Assembly (NCBI GenBank): GCA_902613595.1
Contig: CACMHY010000004.1
Span: 1-64,000 of the forward strand
Length of the DNA stretch: 64,000 nt
Origin: an uncultured Bacteroidota bacterium
Lineage (GTDB): Bacteria; Bacteroidota; Bacteroidia; Flavobacteriales; Flavobacteriaceae
Direction of reading: 5' to 3'
The position numbers were made by a program, and so were the translations under genes. Each line of letters begins with the position of its first letter. Positions within the stretch are counted from its first letter, which is position 1. This document shows positions 60,476 to 64,000 of this stretch, in pieces. Below the pieces are notes generated by a model. It saw only the letters and a list, made by a program, of their open reading frames with translations. It made no database searches and was not told the DNA's origin.

Positions 60476-60667
60476 ATGGAAATTCCAGTAATGGTAGGTG
60501 CCGGTTTAGTTGTAATCGGTGTAGGAATGGGTATTGGTAGAATTGGTGGTTCCGCAATGGAAGCTATCGGACGTCAGCCAGATGCCTATGGTAAAATTCA
60601 AACAGCAATGTTAATTGCTGCTGCCCTTGTAGAAGGGATTGGATTTGCAGCTTTATTTGCTGTTTAA
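60476..60667 (+). CDS. atpE: ATP synthase Fo subunit c
   Basis: A 63-residue two-helix hairpin. Helix 1 carries the glycine ladder GVGMGIGRIGG, the polar loop is RQPDAYGKIQ, and helix 2 has the ion-carrying Glu in AALVEGIGFAALF. I see no Gln/Ser/Thr set of the sodium type, so a proton-binding ring is likely. Confidence 0.97.
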   Translation: MEIPVMVGAGLVVIGVGMGIGRIGGSAMEAIGRQPDAYGKIQTAMLIAAALVEGIGFAALFAV

Positions 60668-60699
60668 AAAAGATTTTTTGTTCAAAGCTATATTGTAAA

Positions 60700-61200
60700 A
60701 TGGAAAAATTAATTAGTGAATTTTCATTAGGACTATTTTTTTGGCAATCAGCAATCTTTATAGGATTATTATTATTACTTAGAAAGTTTGCATGGAAACC
60801 AATTTTGAATGCTGTAAACGAGCGTGAGGACTCAATAAAAAATGCCTTAGATTCCGCCGAGCAAGCTCGTATTCAGCTGGAAAATCTCCAAAGTGAAAAC
60901 CAGCGTTTACTGAAAGAAGCACGTAAAGAAAAAGAAATTCTTATAAAAGAAGCTTTAAAAACAAAAAATCAGATCATAGATGACGCAAAAAAAGAAGCTC
61001 TAAATCAGACTGAAAAAATTCTATCGCAAGCCCAAGAGACAATTCAAAGCGAAAAAAGAGCAGCTCTAAAAGAACTTAAAAATCAGGTTGGTTCAATAGC
61101 TATTGATATAGCTGAAAAAGTTATTAATAAAGAATTAGAAAATAAGGACAAACAAATGAATTTAGTAAATGATTTATTGAAAGCAACAGATTTTAAATAG
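60700..61200 (+). CDS. atpF: ATP synthase Fo subunit b
   Basis: A 166-residue stator subunit: one N-terminal helix (LFFWQSAIFIGLLLLLRKFAWKPI) and a long right-handed coiled-coil rich in Glu, Lys and Ala. It dimerises and connects Fo to atpH at the top of F1. 5 bases before atpH. Confidence 0.96.
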   Translation: MEKLISEFSLGLFFWQSAIFIGLLLLLRKFAWKPILNAVNEREDSIKNALDSAEQARIQLENLQSENQRLLKEARKEKEILIKEALKTKNQIIDDAKKEALNQTEKILSQAQETIQSEKRAALKELKNQVGSIAIDIAEKVINKELENKDKQMNLVNDLLKATDFK

Positions 61201-61205
61201 ACGAA

Positions 61206-61748
61206 ATGAAAGGAGCAAGAACGGCATCTCGTTATGCGAAGGCAACTTTAGCTTATGCAAATGAAAACAAATTTACAGGTGAAGTAGCTAAGGAAATGCA
61301 GGGATTAATTGAATTGTATGAAAGTAGTATACAGCTTGATAGGGTTCTTAGTAACCCATTTTTAAACGATACAAAAAAACAATCAATTCTTAGATCAATA
61401 GTTCCAAATTCTTCTGATGTTACTAAAAAATTATTAAATCTTTTAGCTTCTAATAACCGCCTTTTTTTGTTAAAAGAAGTGGCAAAGAGTTATATACATT
61501 TATTTGCAGAACAGCAAGGAGAATTGAACGCCACAGTAATTTCGGCAATTCCTCTAACTCAAAACCTTGAAAATCAAATTTACGATAAGCTAGAGGATTT
61601 CTCAGGTAAAAAAATACATATTTTAAATAAAATTGATAAAAGTTTATTAGGTGGTTTTATTTTAAAAATTGGTGATATGGAGTTTAATTCAAGTTTAGCA
61701 TATAAGCTCAAAACATTTAAGGCAAAATTGACCTCAAATAGCATATAA
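61206..61748 (+). CDS. atpH: ATP synthase F1 subunit delta
   Basis: A 180-residue delta/OSCP subunit: N-terminal helical bundle (TASRYAKATLAYANENK) and C-terminal domain with GGFILKIGDMEFNSSLAYKLKTFK. It caps the alpha3beta3 head and binds the b-stalk. Confidence 0.94.
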   Translation: MKGARTASRYAKATLAYANENKFTGEVAKEMQGLIELYESSIQLDRVLSNPFLNDTKKQSILRSIVPNSSDVTKKLLNLLASNNRLFLLKEVAKSYIHLFAEQQGELNATVISAIPLTQNLENQIYDKLEDFSGKKIHILNKIDKSLLGGFILKIGDMEFNSSLAYKLKTFKAKLTSNSI

Positions 61749-61763
61749 TAAAGATAATTGATT

Positions 61764-63341
61764 ATGTCAGATATTAAACCAGCTGAAGTTTCAGCAATTT
61801 TAAAAAAACAGTTAGAAGGCCTAAGTTTAGATTCCAAAATGGATGAAGTTGGGACAGTTCTTAACATTGGCGATGGAATTGCTCGAGTATATGGGTTATC
61901 TAATGCCCAATATGGTGAATTAGTTTCTTTTCAAACAGGACTCGAGGGGATGGTGTTAAATCTAGAGGAAGATAATGTAGGTGTAGTTTTACTTGGGTCA
62001 TCTAAAGAGGTAAAAGAAGGTGACACAGTTAAAAGAACACAACGTATTGCTTCTATAAGTGTCGGAGAAAATGTCGTAGGAAGAGTACTTAATACTCTAG
62101 GTAAACCAATAGATGGTAAAGGACCTATACAAGGAGAATTATTTGAAATGCCACTTGAGAGAAAAGCGCCCGGAGTGGTATTTAGACAACCAGTAAATGA
62201 ACCTTTACAAACTGGAATAAAGTCAATTGACGCTATGATACCTATAGGAAGAGGCCAAAGAGAATTGGTAATAGGTGACCGACAAACAGGAAAAACGACA
62301 GTTTGTATTGATACTATTTTAAACCAAAAAGAGTTTTTTGATGCAGGTGATCCTGTATATTGTATCTATGTTGCTGTTGGTCAAAAAGCATCTACTGTTG
62401 CAGCAATTTCAAAAATTTTGGAGGATAAGGGGGCAATGGCTTATACAACTATTGTAGCTGCAAATGCCTCAGATCCCTCTCCTATGCAAGTATATGCTCC
62501 TTTCGCGGGTGCTGCAATCGGAGAATATTTTAGAGACACAGGTAGACCAGCGTTAATAATCTATGATGATCTATCAAAACAAGCAGTAGCATATAGAGAA
62601 GTATCATTACTTTTAAGAAGACCTCCTGGCCGCGAAGCTTACCCTGGTGACGTGTTTTACTTACATTCTCGATTATTGGAAAGAGCTGCAAAAATTATTT
62701 CAGATGATGGAATAGCCAAAAGCATGAATGATTTACCCTTAGCTTTAAAGAATAAAGCAAAAGGAGGAGGATCCCTTACTGCTTTACCAATTATTGAGAC
62801 CCAGGCGGGAGATGTCTCTGCTTACATTCCTACAAACGTAATATCAATTACAGACGGACAAATTTTCTTGGAATCTGATTTATTTAACTCAGGAGTACGC
62901 CCTGCTATAAACGTCGGAATCTCAGTATCAAGGGTAGGTGGGTCAGCTCAGATAAAATCAATGAAAAAAGTTGCTGGAACTCTTAAACTTGATCAAGCAC
63001 AGTTTCGTGAATTAGAAGCATTTGCAAAATTTGGATCAGATCTTGACACAGCTACCTTGAACGTTATTGAAAAGGGGAAAAGAAATGTAGAGATTTTAAA
63101 GCAAGCTCAAAACGATCCATTTACTGTCGAAGAACAAATAGCAATAATTTATGCTGGTTCAAAAAATCTTTTACGATCTGTTCCAGTTGAAAAAGTTAAA
63201 GATTTTGAAATATCATTCTTGACTAAATTAAAGGGAAAACATAAAAAATGTTTAGATGATCTTAAAGCAGGCAAACTTTCAGATCTTGCACTTGACACGC
63301 TTAATGCTGTTGCAAAAGAAACAGCTGCTGAATTTGAATAA
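61764..63341 (+). CDS. atpA: ATP synthase F1 subunit alpha
   Basis: A 525-residue alpha subunit from the ATG at 61764 (the track starts at an upstream TTG). P-loop [29 protein letters not shown] and the signature [14 protein letters not shown]. It forms the non-catalytic sites in the F1 head. Followed 3 bases on by atpG. Confidence 0.98.
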   Translation: MSDIKPAEVSAILKKQLEGLSLDSKMDEVGTVLNIGDGIARVYGLSNAQYGELVSFQTGLEGMVLNLEEDNVGVVLLGSSKEVKEGDTVKRTQRIASISVGENVVGRVLNTLGKPIDGKGPIQGELFEMPLERKAPGVVFRQPVNEPLQTGIKSIDAMIPIGRGQRELVIGDRQTGKTTVCIDTILNQKEFFDAGDPVYCIYVAVGQKASTVAAISKILEDKGAMAYTTIVAANASDPSPMQVYAPFAGAAIGEYFRDTGRPALIIYDDLSKQAVAYREVSLLLRRPPGREAYPGDVFYLHSRLLERAAKIISDDGIAKSMNDLPLALKNKAKGGGSLTALPIIETQAGDVSAYIPTNVISITDGQIFLESDLFNSGVRPAINVGISVSRVGGSAQIKSMKKVAGTLKLDQAQFRELEAFAKFGSDLDTATLNVIEKGKRNVEILKQAQNDPFTVEEQIAIIYAGSKNLLRSVPVEKVKDFEISFLTKLKGKHKKCLDDLKAGKLSDLALDTLNAVAKETAAEFE

Positions 63342-63344
63342 ATT

Positions 63345-64000
63345 ATGGCAAACCTCAAGGAAATAAGAAATAGAATTGTATCAGTTTCTTCAACGATGCA
63401 AATAACTAGTGCTATGAAAATGGTGTCAGCGGCAAAACTTAAAAAAGCACAAGATGCAATAACTTCAATGCGGCCCTATGTATCTAAATTAAATAATTTA
63501 ATTCAAAACTTAAACTCCTCGTTAGAGCCTGACATGAACAGTCCTTTTGTTTCTGTTCGTGAAAAAAATTCAATTTTATTAGTAGTTATAACTTCCAACC
63601 GCGGATTATGCGGTGCATTTAATTCTAACGTTATAAAAAAAACAAGGCAGCTTGTCGAAGAATTTTCCAATAAAAAAGTCTCATTAATTACTATTGGAAA
63701 AAAGGGATCAGAAATATTAGGAAAGAAAGATAAAATAATTTCTACTCACGATTATATTTTTGATGATTTAAATTATAAAAAGGCAGATGAAATTTCCAAA
63801 GAGATAATAGACAGTTTTAAAAAAGAATTGTATGACAAAGTTTTTTTAGTTTATAACAGATTTAAGAATGCAGCGACTCAAATTGTAGAGACAGAAACAT
63901 TTTTACCCATAGAAGAGAATTTAGATGAAAAAAGTTTGAAGAGCCCAGATTATATATTTGAACCTAACCAATCTAAAATTGTAAATGAACTCCTGCCAAA
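63345..64000 (+). CDS. atpG: ATP synthase F1 subunit gamma, cut by window end
   Basis: Not in the ORF track because the window ends before its stop. From ATG 63345 it reads MANLKEIRNRIVSVSSTMQI, then TSAMKMVSAAKLKKAQ, the N-terminal helix of the gamma shaft, and later a SNRGLCGAFNSNV block. 218 codons are visible of about 285 expected. The genes for beta and epsilon are not in this window. Confidence 0.96.
   Translation, partial: MANLKEIRNRIVSVSSTMQITSAMKMVSAAKLKKAQDAITSMRPYVSKLNNLIQNLNSSLEPDMNSPFVSVREKNSILLVVITSNRGLCGAFNSNVIKKTRQLVEEFSNKKVSLITIGKKGSEILGKKDKIISTHDYIFDDLNYKKADEISKEIIDSFKKELYDKVFLVYNRFKNAATQIVETETFLPIEENLDEKSLKSPDYIFEPNQSKIVNELLP

Overview
The window is chromosomal DNA of a low-GC member of the Bacteroidota, most likely a marine Flavobacteriales bacterium. 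The reasons are a TAnnTTTG-type -7 box before many genes, few Shine-Dalgarno sequences, a PorW/SprE-type lipoprotein of the type IX secretion and gliding machinery, the AtpZ-DUF6168-atpB gene order, an Oar-like TonB receptor, DUF4837, DUF6341 and DUF6150 proteins, and many short secreted proteins and lipoproteins. I see no CRISPR array, rRNA, complete prophage or complete classical IS.

Layout. 0-16 kb is an accessory stretch of mostly exported proteins: two DoxX-like membrane proteins, an MFS/AhpD-like pair, a large BNR/sortilin-type propeller protein, an M20 peptidase, a Bax-inhibitor-1 protein, a secreted DUF6150 repeat protein, a sulfatase lipoprotein, an NTF2-like lipoprotein, a secreted MBL hydrolase and an FG-GAP lipoprotein. 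14.0-17.7 kb is the most mobile-looking part. A small HUH (Rep/transposase-like) endonuclease gene has its 3' end and downstream DNA repeated on the far side of the FG-GAP gene. Next to it, a tRNA-Met gene is followed by a 1.16-kb module of two small genes, bounded by a 14-bp copy of the tRNA 3' end and punctuated by six copies of GGTTCGG. 18.2-21.3 kb is an Oar-like TonB receptor. 22-37 kb holds core genes: rbfA, an ABC permease, dusB, lepA, a SulP transporter, an MBL hydrolase, an M1 peptidase, rnpA, an ElaA-like acetyltransferase, rpiB, rnr and a GIN-domain protein, with a roughly 18% GC gene-free gap before rnr. 37-48 kb holds tRNA-Cys, folB, glnS, an SPFH protein, gltX, ybeY, mnmG, a methyltransferase, holB, pgk, a DUF4837 lipoprotein and tatA. 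48.5-53 kb is a tightly coupled M23 peptidase / GH3 / glycosyltransferase / pyruvyltransferase operon. 53-55.6 kb has purD, DUF6341 and a PaaE-like reductase. 55.8 kb to the end is sprE/porW, bactofilin, atpZ, a frameshifted DUF6168 gene and the F1Fo ATP synthase operon atpBEFHAG, with atpG cut by the window edge.

The core half is ordinary housekeeping: translation (lepA, gltX, glnS, mnmG, ybeY, rbfA, dusB), RNA decay and processing (rnr, rnpA), glycolysis, purine and folate synthesis, and energy coupling. The points most worth a second look are the HUH/direct-repeat/tRNA-module cluster at 14-17.7 kb, a parS-like pair bracketing mnmG, the A10 frameshift in the DUF6168 gene, and an apparently AUG-less ybeY start next to a promoter that leaves almost no leader.
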